Source of the DNA: Kitagawia praeruptora
Lineage: Eukaryota; Streptophyta; Magnoliopsida; Apiales; Apiaceae
Length of the DNA: 64,000 nt
Direction of reading: 5' to 3'
NCBI GenBank assembly: GCA_037693485.1
Contig: CM075353.1
Coordinates: forward strand, 102,692,501-102,756,500
Positions 22,001-32,172 of the stretch are shown piece by piece. Within the stretch, counting starts at the first letter, position 1, and each line of letters opens with the position of its first letter. Below the pieces are notes generated by a model that was not told the DNA's origin, did no database searches, and saw nothing but the letters and a program-made list of their open reading frames with translations. The translations under genes and the position numbers were made by a program.

Positions 22001-22568
22001 AACCTTGAACTCAAATGACTTATTTCTTAATCTTCGTGACCTTTCGGGCTTTAACTTGTTTGCTGAATCCTTGGTCTTAAGGTTATCATCAACCCTTGAC
22101 TCTCATCCTTGTGATGAAGTTCTTTAGTTCTTACATCATCCTTGTTTCTCATGGAGGAGGTCTTCCTTCTCGGTTGATCATTCAGATAGTTCACTTGCTC
22201 CTTAGCGCTTGACCTTAGGCCTGGTATGCCTTTGTTGGTTTTCAACCCTTTAGCTTGATTCTAGGTTTCCAACCTTCTTCTTATGCTCATATAACCTTTC
22301 TTAGGTCTCAACTTGACTAACGACTCTTTATTTGAGTCCTTAAACTCAAACGACAAGCTCGATTGGAGGCAGACAGCCTTGTTGGCCATCAAGGCTTAAA
22401 TTTTATGTCGGGATTTGAGATTCAAGATTTTAAGTATGGAATGACAAAGGACCTCTTATCTCAACATTCTCACTAATAGTTTCTGTGCTTTCAAGGCATT
22501 ATCAGGGAGCCAACCAGTCTTAAGATGAGCTTTGAGAGGGTCTATCCTTCAGCTTACATCAACTGGTG

Positions 22569-24510
22569 CTACCAATTTCGAATCGATGGTGGGGTCTTCA
22601 GGACCTGGAAGTAAAAACTCTCTACATAATTTTCTATCTCAGAAGAGGCGAACTTAAATAGGGCATCAGCCTTAATGTTCTCATTTCTTGGAATGTGCTC
22701 CTCATAGCGCTCATCATATTGAGGCATAATAGCCTTCACAACTCTCAAATACTTTGTCATAGTTTCATCCTTAGCTTCAAATTCACTATTCACTTGCGAG
22801 ACTACCAATCTTGAATCTCCAAAAACTTTGAGGTTCTTGACCCTCAGTATTCTGGCCAAGCCCAATCCGGCTATCAAGGCTTCATATTTAGCTTCATTGT
22901 TGGTAGTAGGAAAATCTAACTTCAAAGCATACTCAACTGTGAACCCATCGGGGCTTTGCAAGACCAAACCTGCACCACTGGATTTTGTTTTTGATGCTCC
23001 ATCAAAATAAAGCATCGATACTCCTTCGGATCAGGTATAAGTTCTTCATCTTTATTCTTACATTCTTGGTTGGTACTATCTCCTGCCCCCCGACTTCTTG
23101 GTTGCCAATGGTACATTCAACCATGAAGTCAGCTAATGCCTGAGCCTTGATGGCCGTTCGAGGCTTGTACGTTATGTCAAATTCTCCGAGCTCAATTGCC
23201 CACTTAATCAGCCTTCCACTAGCCTTTGGGCTGTGCAATATGTTCCTCAATTGCTAGTCCGTCAGGACTTCAATCTTGTGTGCTTGGAAGTATGGTCGTA
23301 GCTTCCTCGAGGCTGTCATTAATGCCAAGGCAAACTTCTCAATGGTCGAGTAGTTCAACTCAGCCCCATGCAAAACCTTACTCACATAATAGATAGGCTT
23401 CTGAATTTTCTTCTCTTCTCGAATAAGGACATCACTCAATGCTTGTTCAGATACCGCCAGGTATAGGTAAAGAGTCTCCCCATGACTTGGTTTGGCCAAC
23501 AACGGGGCTTCAGCCATGTACTTCTTCAACTGTTCAAAGGCCTCTTGGCTCTCCGTGGTCCACTCAAAATTTTTCACCTTCTTCAATGCCCGAAAGAAAG
23601 GCAAACACTTGTCACCAGACTAAATGAATCTTCCTAGGGCCGCAACTCGGCCAGTTAGCTTCTGTATATCCCGTATAGAGCGGGGTGGCTCCATATCCAG
23701 AATTGCATGGATCTTGTCCGGGTTGGCTTCTATGCCTCTCTTCGAAACCATCAATCCTAAAAACTTTCCTGATCCAACACCAAAAGCACACTTGGCTGGA
23801 TTCAACATCATCTTGTGGTGCCTTAGCACTTCGAATGCCTCTCTGAGGTGCTTGATATGGTCTGCCTTGAATAGGCTCTTGACTAACATGTCATCAACAT
23901 AGACCTCCATGGTTTTTCCAATCAGATGGGCGAATATCTTATTCACCAATCGTTGGTAGGTAGCTCCTGCATTCTTTAGACCAAAAGCCATGACGAGATA
24001 ACAGAAAACACCAAAGTCAGTTATGAAAGATACCTTAGGGATGTCATACTTGTGCATCTTAATCTGATTATAGCCGCTGAACCCATCCATGAAGCTTAGC
24101 ATCTCATGTCCAGTAGTGGCATCTATCAAGGTGCCAATCCTCGGCAGAGGGAAACAATCCTTTGGGCATGCGTCATTTAAATCAGTGAAGTCGATACACA
24201 TTCTCCACTTTCAATTTGCTTTCTTGACCATCACGGGGTTAGCCAACCATTCAGGGAACTGAATTTCTTCAATAAATCCAGCTTCCAAGAGCTTGTCAAC
24301 TTCTTGCTTAATGGCCTCCTGCCTCTCAGGAGCAAAATTCCTCTTTTTCTGCTTTATTGTCTTCCGCTCGGGATCAACATTCAGCTTGTGAGTTATAAGT
24401 TGGGGATCAATCCCTGGCATATCAGCTGCTGTCCAACCAAACACATCACTATTTTCTTGCAAGAATGCTATCAACTTGCCCTTCAAGGGTTCTTTCAAAG
24501 ATGCTCCCAT
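22569..24510 (-). pseudogene. Gypsy pol remnant: reverse transcriptase, RNase H, second (archaeal-type) RNase H
   Basis: In minus-strand order: the RT N-terminal region (24510-24211; FAPERQEAIKQEVDKLLEAGF), the RT core (24201-23620; CIDFTDLNDACPKD, FCYLVMAFGLKNAGATYQRL, YVDDMLVKS), RNase H (23604-23254; ATESQEAF-like start, PIYYVSKVLHGAELNYSTIEK), and a second RNase H (23015-22569; LYFDGASKTKSSGAG, NNEAKYEALIAGL, FGDSRLVVSQV). A TGA replaces a glycine codon just before CIDF at about 24208, and frames shift near 23610 and 23010. The doubled RNase H is a mark of the Tat clade. The expected integrase downstream is absent. Confidence 0.85.
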
Positions 24511-25690
24511 ATAAGTAACTTCTCAGCTCGCTTGGCCGTCATGGCTTCAATGTTTGTCTTGGTCTTGGGTGTTGAACGTCGATATTCGAAGGTTGAACAC
24601 AAAAGTTTGAAATCAAGGGTTTTCAATCTCAAGGGTGTTTTAAATCACCAAAATATCTATCAGAGCTGCCGGTCCAAGGCCAGGGGGTTTCTGGTTAGCC
24701 CCACGAGGTCTTGAACCTTCTCTAGGGGGTTTTCAAAATTACATATTGGTTTTCAAGTCAACATGAAGTTTCAACCTTTGGATCTTAATTGGAGGTTCAT
24801 GACCCCCTCAAGTTTGGCCTTCATAACTAACCTTGGCCTTCATGGCTAATCTTGGCCTTCATGGCTAACAGCTTCTGTTCTTCAACCTAGGATTCGGGGT
24901 TGATTCCTCGATTTAGATTTCGATAAATGCAATCCCGTTGGCTTCTTGCCATTTAAACTTCTGAGACGAGAGCTTGCTTGAACTTCTTAATCCTTGCTTA
25001 AGGTTATCTATTGGCCTTCATCCTTGGATCCTTAATCCAGGTATTTAATAAGTATTGAAGAGTAGCTAGTCCTTAACATCCTCGGCCTTTCATGGCTTTG
25101 ACTGTTGCATATGGCTTTTATCTTCTTTTCTTTTATCCAGGGTCCTTTACAGACTTAAACTCTTACTTGGTTACGTTGTAACCCAACTCTTGACCCTTCG
25201 GGATCTTCACCTATGCATTTGTTTGTTTTCCATTCATGTATTCTTTTATTTTCGGTACTCGGTCATCCTTGACTTGCACTCATCGGGTGCTCGGCACATA
25301 AATAAAATCACTCAATCAATGAATGGAAATCAAACTTGCATTAATAACTTGAAATGTGTTTAACCCTTACATAGAGTACTGCTGTCCTACTCGGAGCAAC
25401 ATGCTCTACAATGGTTTCAATGAAACTTATTTCTGCTTCTACTAGATGAAGCTAAGTCCTACTAGGATAACTTGAGCCCATCGGGGCATTGCAAGACTAG
25501 GCCTGCATCACTTGATTTTGTTTCACTTGATTTTGTTTTTGATGCTCCATCAAAATAAAGCGCCCACCATTCCTTCTGGTCTCATCATTCTTATTCTGAA
25601 GTTCACTTCCTGCTTGGGGTACTACCTCCTGCCCCCCGACTTCTTGGTTGCCAATGGTACATTCAACCACGAAGTCAGTTAATGCCTTAG
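24511..25690 (-). other. Rearranged gypsy segment between protease and RT
   Basis: Mostly non-coding. The part 25470-25710 repeats pieces of the second RNase H region: the block at 25618-25700 matches 23090-23170, and 25480-25560 matches 22945-23015. This shows internal duplication by template switching or recombination. The rest has no domain I recognise. Confidence 0.6.
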
Positions 25691-25699
25691 CCTTAATGG

Positions 25700-26105
25700 C
25701 TATCCAAGGCTTCTGTGTGATGTCCTCTGCTGGCCTTTTTGGTGTTCCTTTCTTCTGCGGACATCCATGTCTTCAATTGGAAGGACTTGCCCCCCGACTC
25801 TATTAGGCCTTAACGAGGCTACATAACAGCTTCGTGCCATCTTTTGATCACCTTCATGTTCTCTAACGCCATTCCTGGTTGGGAACTTGATCTTCATATG
25901 ATACGTTGAGGCAACAACCTTGAATGTATGAAGTCTAGTCCTTCCGAGGATAGCGTTGTACGTTGAAACCGCCTTGATTACCAAGAAGTTCAACATCTGA
26001 ATGGCCTCCTTGGGCTCCTGTCCAATAGTTACAGGCAACTGAATAGTCCCTTAAACTTTGGATTCTAATCCATTAAATCTATATATAGGCATGTTATTGG
26101 GGATC
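25700..26105 (-). pseudogene. Gypsy aspartic protease remnant
   Basis: The minus-strand reading contains VIKAVSTYNAILGRTRLHTF and, after it, HMKIKFPTRNGV, the region that follows the protease active site in plant gypsy polyproteins. Upstream at about 26100-26215 lies the reading with SVDILFHDAF, matching the protease start, separated by a stop near 26055. The protease would cut the Gag-Pol precursor. Not functional here. Confidence 0.7.
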
Positions 26106-26217
26106 AACTGAAAATCATTGTACCCCATCTTCACAAATGCATCATGAAACAGAATGTCAACGGAAGCTCCATTGTCTATCAAGACTCGCTTCACCTCTGA
26201 GTTTTCAATCACAGGAA

Positions 26218-27339
26218 TTATGACCAACAGGTCATCATGGGGAACTTCACCCCTTCAAGGTTTGAATCATTAAAACCAATTACTATTTTAGTCCTAAAAC
26301 GCTTCGGGGCCTCTCCCACAATGTGTATCACTTCTCTGGCATAAGCCTTCTCGAGAATTCTTTGTTGTGCCGACCGTAGTCGGGGCTGTGGGTTGCGATC
26401 TTGATCGTCATCTTTTCTATTATCTCTAATTTGATTACCACGATCTTCACTCTTAGTGAAGCGGCTCAGTTTCCCTCTACGGATTAAAAACTCGATCTCA
26501 TCTTTGAGTTGTTTGCAATCATCAGTGTCATGCCCCACATCTCGGTGGAACCTACAGTATTGATCCTTGTTTCTTTTCGCGAGATCACCCCTAAGTGGCT
26601 TCGGCCATCGAAAATCTTTGTCATTTTCAATATCTAGCAAGATTTGACTCCTTGGAGCATTCAACCTCGCATAATCGGAAAATCTTGGTCCTAAACCCTT
26701 TTTTGGTGGTGACTCAGAGTCCTTGCTAGTCATGGGATACTTGTCCCTAGTGTCGTACTCTTGTTCTTGTTTTCGCTTCTTAGAGTCATTGGAACCCTTG
26801 CCATTGCCTCCAGCAGCTTCTTTCTTCATGCTATCCTCCGCCTTGATATACTTGTCAGCCCTTCGTTGGAGCTCGGCCATGTTTTCAGGAGGATGCTTTG
26901 CCAAAGACCTCTTGAAAAAAAGATCAGCAGTTCCGTGTTCCAAGGCTACCATGGACACCTTATTCTCCAAATCAGTGATATTCAATGTCTCCTTGGTGAA
27001 TCGCTTGAGATAATCCCTTAGATTCTCATTCTTCCCTTGCACCACATACATGAGGGATACAGAATTTTTCTCATGAACTCTTCCACTAATGAATTGGCTG
27101 ACAAAGGCAGCGCTCAACTCCTTAAAAGAGCTAATCGAATTTGCAGGTAGTCGACTATACCACCATTGAGCCATGCCTGACAGGGTTTGAGGGAACGCCC
27201 TACACTTTAAGGCGTCACTTGCAGGTTGCAGTAATAGTGCATTCGAGAACGTCCTGACATGGTTTGCGGGATCGCCTGTTCCATCATAAGCCTTGATCGT
27301 CGGCATCTTGAACTTCTTTGAGATGCGAGCATTCATCAC
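26218..27339 (-). CDS. Gypsy gag, capsid and zinc-knuckle part (long open remnant)
   Basis: A 373-codon open frame on the minus strand. Residues about 1-150 are a Retrotrans_gag domain (YDGTGDPANHVRTF, then GMAQWWYSRLPANSISSF, then FTKETLNI). A basic linker follows and then a knuckle-like segment YCRFHRDVGHDTDDCKQLKD, then EIEFLIRRGKLSRF, the standard ending of gag in this gypsy group. Gag packages element RNA into particles. The natural start is upstream at 28094, but a stop at about 27770 and others cut that N-terminal part off, so this is a fragment of a dead gene. Confidence 0.8.
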   Translation of the reverse strand: MMNARISKKFKMPTIKAYDGTGDPANHVRTFSNALLLQPASDALKCRAFPQTLSGMAQWWYSRLPANSISSFKELSAAFVSQFISGRVHEKNSVSLMYVVQGKNENLRDYLKRFTKETLNITDLENKVSMVALEHGTADLFFKRSLAKHPPENMAELQRRADKYIKAEDSMKKEAAGGNGKGSNDSKKRKQEQEYDTRDKYPMTSKDSESPPKKGLGPRFSDYARLNAPRSQILLDIENDKDFRWPKPLRGDLAKRNKDQYCRFHRDVGHDTDDCKQLKDEIEFLIRRGKLSRFTKSEDRGNQIRDNRKDDDQDRNPQPRLRSAQQRILEKAYAREVIHIVGEAPKRFRTKIVIGFNDSNLEGVKFPMMTCWS

Positions 27340-27479
27340 CTCCTTAGTAAACGGAGGTGTGGGATCATCAGGTCCCCAAGTGGTATCAGATCCTTGGGGT
27401 TGCTCCTGGGGGTTTCCACCCTTGTTTTTTTTTCAGTTGGGGCATCAGCCCTTCTTTATCTCCTTGACGGCCTCTCCAG

Positions 27480-28094
27480 ATTTATGACGGGAATCCTTCC
27501 TGCGATTGGAGGAGGTCGATTCAGACTTTGTCTTGCTTGCTCTCTAACAATATCATCCTTCAGCCTTTGGATCTCAGCTTCATGAGCCTTAATCCGTTCC
27601 TCAGCCATTTGTGGAGGTCCATCATGGATTCTTTGGGTCCTTCTTCGAGGTTCCCTACTAGTACGTCGCCTCCTTGGGGCTTCTTCTCGATCATCGTCGT
27701 CATCCTCAGATGTCGAATCAGTAGTATAGGGGCTGGAGTAGTCAAGATACTCTCGATCTCGGATCTATAAGGCATGACAGCTTGGTCCAGGTTCTCGACT
27801 AGGGGGATAGTTAGGCAACCCATACATCGGGTTGGTATTCACGGGGAGATCCGTAGTATGGATCTGTACCCCAGGTGGTAGGGGGTGGTTAGGGTTAACC
27901 AGAGGAGAGACCACCATCTGGAGAACCACATGCAGCGTACCCCCAGCAGGGGGAATCGTCCCTGGAGGCTGTGAAACTTGAGTTTGGGGGATCGTCCCTT
28001 GTTCAAAGGTGGTTGTCTCAGAGGTGAGAGGCGGAGCAGAGCTGATTGGTAAAGCCTCGGTGGAGCTTGGTGCAGTTCTTCGTGTGTTAACCAT
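27480..28094 (-). pseudogene. Gypsy gag N-terminal part
   Basis: Starts with ATG at 28094, 18 bases after the primer site, reading MVNTRRTAPSSTEALPIS. It runs to a TAG at about 27770, then in the same frame through an acidic and arginine-rich stretch (STSEDDDDREEAPRRRR) and AHEAEIQRLKDDIVREQ to about 27480. The HEAEIQ block matches the gag relics at 6950 and 52900. Confidence 0.75.
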
Positions 28095-28111
28095 GGTTGA
28101 TGTTTTCTTCC

Positions 28112-28127
28112 CACAGACGGCGCCAAA
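28112..28127 (-). promoter_or_regulatory. Primer-binding site of the gypsy element
   Basis: Directly after the 5' LTR in element sense the sequence reads TTTGGCGCCGTCTGTG. A TGGCGCC start is complementary to the 3' end of tRNA-Asp in many Tat-group elements; the tRNA assignment is from memory of the family. Confidence 0.7.
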
Positions 28128-28638
28128 TGTTGTGGAATAGAAATTAGGTTATGAATATTGCGGCTAGGGTTTATGTGTATTTAATGCTAGGGTGAGTGAG
28201 CTTCATGCTTTTAATGACTGTTTTGCGTTCGAGACTGATAAGTCCTCACAAGATGCCTACGTATCTCTTTATTGCTAGAGAATCAAGCCAACGTAGTTCT
28301 AGAATGAGGGGTCAGGCCCTTATATAGGCTGAGAAGCCTTAGAATTATGGTAGGAGTAGGTGTCTTGGTGAGCAAGCCACCGCCTCAAGGAAGGTTCTAG
28401 ACCCCTTCCCTGTAGGAATCAGTTTCCATGTTGAGATATGTATCTTGGAGGCTAAGTCAGGCAAGAGTTATATCCTTGTTTGACTCTTATTTGCTGAGCT
28501 GTTTATTATCCCTAATATTAATTACGAAATTAATATTATAAATAGGGTTTGGGCCCATCTGGTGAGCCCCACATTTGGACCATTCTAGGTCTAATTAATG
28601 TCACATTAAATATGTCTTTAGAGCTTACTTTTAGCCCA
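28128..28638 (-). repeat. 5' LTR of the gypsy element
   Basis: 511 bases, uninterrupted, matching the 3' LTR at 18893-19988 once the MITE is removed. It contains a TATATAAGG promoter-like box on the minus strand near 28320. Confidence 0.9.
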
Positions 28639-29270
28639 ATTGAATATCATCATATTTAAAGGATTTTTAAAAATCCAATTTGAATACCATCAAATATAAA
28701 AGATTTTTTAAAATCCAAATTGAATACCCATAAATTTCTAAAATTCAAAAAAAAAAAAGCTTCAAAATCACAACTGAATACACCTCAAAGTGGTTTATCG
28801 TGCATGATTGGTGTATATTATCATATTTACAATATAGCCAGGAACGGTCGGGAAAATCGAGGTACTAGACGAACCTAAATTATAGGACCCTAACATGTGG
28901 AGTAACTTAATTATATAGGTATATTAAGATGTAAGAAAATTGTTTATATGTAAATTATAATCTATATTAGTTTGTGTTTCTATCATTTAAAAAAGATTTA
29001 GGAATGACCTGTCCATCATAGAGTTAAAGGAAACCATAATTTTTTTTTCCTATGACATTAGTCTGTTGCTACTTATCAGTAAATTCGCCTGTCTAACTTG
29101 GCAGGCTGCAGTGTGTATAATTTGACATTGACAGTGAACCTTTTTAGTGCTACTAAAGTATACTCTGAACAAATTTGAACTCATAAAGATTCAACATCAA
29201 AACGAATAATCAATTGATAATGATTCAAGTACATTAAAAAATTGATCGATTGACGTGATCATAAAGAAAA
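28639..29270. other. Spacer between nucleoside hydrolase and defensin-like gene, unit B
   Basis: This continues the unit sequence after the gypsy insertion. It is collinear with 59040-59460 and then 61630-61732 in unit C. It begins with the 88-base direct repeat also found left of the gypsy element. No intact exon was recognised. Confidence 0.6.
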
Positions 29271-29273
29271 GAA

Positions 29274-29778
29274 TCAGCATGGATACATGCAAGTGCAATT
29301 GATAGCAGTACATGTTCCGTTGCCATTATAATTGTCCTTGCACCAAGCTTCACAGTCTGGAATATTACAACCAGGACCGCCTGGTTTCACAGCCATGCAG
29401 ATCTCAGCAGCTTCTCCTCGAGGGACCATCAAACCCACTGTAAAATCCAGATTCAGTGCATAATGATATGTATATAATAGCATTTATACAGAGACTTACA
29501 AGTTATACTTTTAAACAACATTCAAACAAGATAATTGCAAAAATTTTTGAGACAAAATTTGAATAATATATAATTTTTTTTTAATTTTTGAAATTTGTAG
29601 AGGCTGTAACTTTACCGTACTGCCTAGCCTTACAACTTCGGATTTGATAATAAATCATAACTAATTAAATATATAGTGTTATAGGATACAAATTGTATAA
29701 TGAAAAGTAATCGAGTAAAGAAATAAATTAACCTGAAAAGAGAAGGACAATGAAAAATAGAAATGAAAACTTTACCAT
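29274..29778 (-). CDS. Secreted defensin-like cysteine-rich peptide, copy B (two exons, intact)
   Basis: Exon 1 is 29778-29733 and exon 2 is 29437-29274, joined by a phase-1 intron of 295 bases with GT (29732-29731) and AG (29439-29438) borders. The product is 69 residues: a hydrophobic signal peptide (MVKFSFLFFIVLLFS and a few more) and a short mature chain with eight cysteines spaced C-x8-C-x4-C-x3-C-x9-C-x4-C-x1-C-x3-C. The C-x3-C and C-x-C pair is the cysteine-stabilised alpha-beta signature of plant defensin-like (LCR/DEFL) peptides. Such peptides act outside the cell in defence or in pollen-pistil and seed signalling; which role applies cannot be read here. A TATA box lies about 100 bases upstream. 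The frame is intact and nearly identical in copy C. Confidence 0.85.
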
Positions 29779-29877
29779 TGTTGAAGAAGAAAACGAATGT
29801 TATACTACAAATGAAGAGGTGTATTATGCAGATAACAGTTTCTCTTGCTATATCATTTTGTAACGTGGTGTCCTCCC

Positions 29878-29885
29878 TTTATATA
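29878..29885 (-). promoter_or_regulatory. TATA box of defensin-like gene copy B
   Basis: Reads TATATAAA on the minus strand, about 100 bases before the ATG at 29778, leaving room for a 5' UTR of about 70 bases. Conserved in copy A. The upstream DNA to 30495 is AT-rich with no other gene. Confidence 0.55.
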
Positions 29886-30495
29886 GTGTGAGCAAGTATA
29901 TCATTTCATGTACACAGAAGGAAATAATTGGAATGAGATATCATATCTTAAATAAATATACAAAACATGCTCTTTTTTAGTACAAACTATGGAAGATATA
30001 TTGAAATTTTCATAAATGATAATAATATTTAATATAAGATATTGTTTTACTAATTATATCTAGATATTATTTAGATGAAAAGTAAAGTAGATATTCTTTT
30101 TAATTAAATTTCTAAAGAAGTGTAATTCAATCTTGAATTACTTGATAATAATATATTATTTTTACTTTATTGCAAAAAGGATATATAAATATTAGCATGT
30201 GTTCATGGATAAAATTATTGATTCAATCAAATTATATTGTTATAATCTAAATATCATATATTTAATATGGATATTTTGAGATTATTATAGATTAATTTTA
30301 TAATATATATTTCTTGTAAAAGTTAAATTATTTCAAATATCATATTAAATACTTATACTTTTAAATTTTAGTAGATTACTAGTAGTTATGGGTTAAAAAT
30401 AAATCATGAAAACATAATTAATATTGCATTAATTAGATCTAACTTGGTCCGTTATGAAATTCATCGGATGAGGTCCGAAACTTTAATTTAATACT

Positions 30496-30795
30496 TGGGG
30501 TGAAAATAAAGGCATGCTCTTAACAAAACACGATTTGAGTCACCTAAGTCCAAGATGGAAACTGGATCCTTGACAGAAGGATCTAGAATCAATTAGGAGA
30601 AGACTTGACATCCAAGTCTGCTAACCCTACTCTAACCAAGTCTCCTAACCCTACTCTAAATCAAAGGTTACCAAGGGCGTGATCCCTCATCCTCATAACT
30701 ACATTTTTGAGTTGATACTCAACTTTCTGAGGTACGTAGGCATTTTGTGAGGATATGAATTGAGTCACGAAATATAAGCGTAGTCATTAAAACCG
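30496..30795 (+). mobile_element. Gypsy LTR relic, unit B (left part)
   Basis: Second copy of the LTR at 1037-1383, interrupted at 30796 by a CACTA element and finished at 52229-52311. It carries a small local duplication (CTAACCCTACTCTAA twice near 30620-30660). Confidence 0.7.
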
Positions 30796-31599
30796 TACTA
30801 CGTCAAATTTGGGCTTTCGTCACTCTTTTGTACAGTAAGGGCTGTGACATTTTGGAAAAAATGAGTGGCTAAAGGTCATCGTCCCAAGTTTTAGCCACAC
30901 AATTGTTTTTCGAGTGACCGAAAACACATTTTTTGGAAGATTCTGTCACAACTTTAAAAAATGCGTGACAATATCTAGCCACGTTCCAAATATGTGACCA
31001 AATATGATAAAACAACATGGTTTTTTTTACTTTGACCAATTCCAAAATTTTTAGTCATGCTTGAGAGATGGAAGTACTGTGACAATAACTATCGACGCTT
31101 CTTTGTTGTGTCTAAATGTTACGAAACGGTCACAGTCGTTTTCGGTGATGTGGCTAAATGGGAAATAACCTATGGTCACTACATTTCATATGTGACTAAA
31201 AAGTAGAGTTTTCTGCATATATGTCAGAGCTTTGTTCGCTTAAGGAAGCTAAAAACTAGTGACTGTATTATTGTGTGACTAAATCTTTATTATATTGTTA
31301 AACTTAACATCCGACTGATCATATCCTTGTTAGAAATTTGAATATTTTATTACTATCTGAATATATATGCAATAATAGTAAAACATTCAAATTCCATATT
31401 CCAACTATCTATAGAAAGTAACAAACTATTTTCAAGCAAATATATTCATAAGAACGTCTTGGTTTATTCAAAACATGAGGAGTCAAAACTGGGAGGTGCT
31501 TCCGAGCCAAATTAACGTCTTTATTTGGGTTGGAACAGATGTATTACCATTACAATACAACATAGATTTTATATCACTACAACAAAAATTGAATCATTA

Positions 31600-32109
31600 T
31601 GTTAGAAATGATTGATGAAAACAGTGTTTGGAAGCTAAAGTCAGAAAACAGAGTTTAGCTGGAAGTAGTCAGAGTTTGATTAAACACTGACTGGAAGCGC
31701 AAACAGAGTTTGTTAAACTCTGTAGCGGTATTGTCTGAAGAGTCAACAGTGTTTGAAGATTGATAAATATGGAAGCAATATCTTTGAAGATTGGAAAGCT
31801 GTCAAAGAGATTGAGTTGACTTGGAAGACTGGAGCAATCGTGATTGATATCAATTGTATAGCTTGATTTTAGGAGTATCAGTTACTGATTGTACGAAGCT
31901 GTATGTTCTATAAATACAGTTAGGTTAACCCTAGAAGGGTAGTCGAACATTTGAGATATTCATCCATTGTAACCTAAGCAGCTCTCTGTGATATTTACAT
32001 CACCGAGAGAGGAATTATTAATTCCAAACAGTTTTTAATTGTTAAACAGTGTGTTCTTGTTAAGTTATTCATACAGTATTTGATTACTTATTGTGTATTC
32101 GACCTAACA
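31600..32109 (+). repeat. 5' LTR of the copia element
   Basis: 510 bases, TGTTAG...CTAACA. A TATAAATA promoter box is at 31910-31917. The first 155 bases carry seven copies of CAG(A/T)GTTT or its complement, including the perfect inverted repeat ACAGAGTTT-GTT-AAACTCTGT at 31703-31723. Confidence 0.97.
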
Positions 32110-32111
32110 AG

Positions 32112-32123
32112 TGGTATCAGAGC
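32112..32123 (+). promoter_or_regulatory. Primer-binding site of the copia element
   Basis: TGGTATCAGAGC, two bases after the LTR end, complementary to the 3' end of initiator methionine tRNA, which primes most plant copia elements. Confidence 0.93.
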
Positions 32124-32172
32124 CTAATCTGTTACTTTATTACAGTTAAAGATCCAAACACAATAGTAATCA

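Larger units (their letters stand above)
18893..28638 (-). mobile_element. Ty3/gypsy (Tat-like) LTR retrotransposon, decayed, lacking integrase
   Basis: Minus-strand element with 511-bp LTRs (the left one enlarged by an hAT MITE) that begin TGGGCTAA and end CCACAACA in element sense. Order in element sense: 5' LTR 28638-28128, primer site 28127-28112, gag 28094-26218, protease 26038-25700, a rearranged segment, RT and RNase H 24510-23254, a second archaeal-type RNase H 23250-22569, a long repeat-filled 3' region, then the 3' LTR. The second RNase H and the long 3' region fit the Tat group. No integrase is seen. By eye the LTRs differ at about twenty sites, so the insertion is old. Confidence 0.85.

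Noticed and set aside
29449..29483. ATG upstream of the cysteine exon giving a single-exon 69-codon ORF
   Set aside because: These bases are intron: copies A and C show the same conserved signal-peptide exon and splice sites, and the intron part encodes no signal peptide.
31575..31599. CACTACAACAAAAATT just left of the copia element, resembling another CACTA terminus
   Set aside because: No matching right terminus or flanking duplication was found between 44085 and 52228; kept as an unexplained single end.
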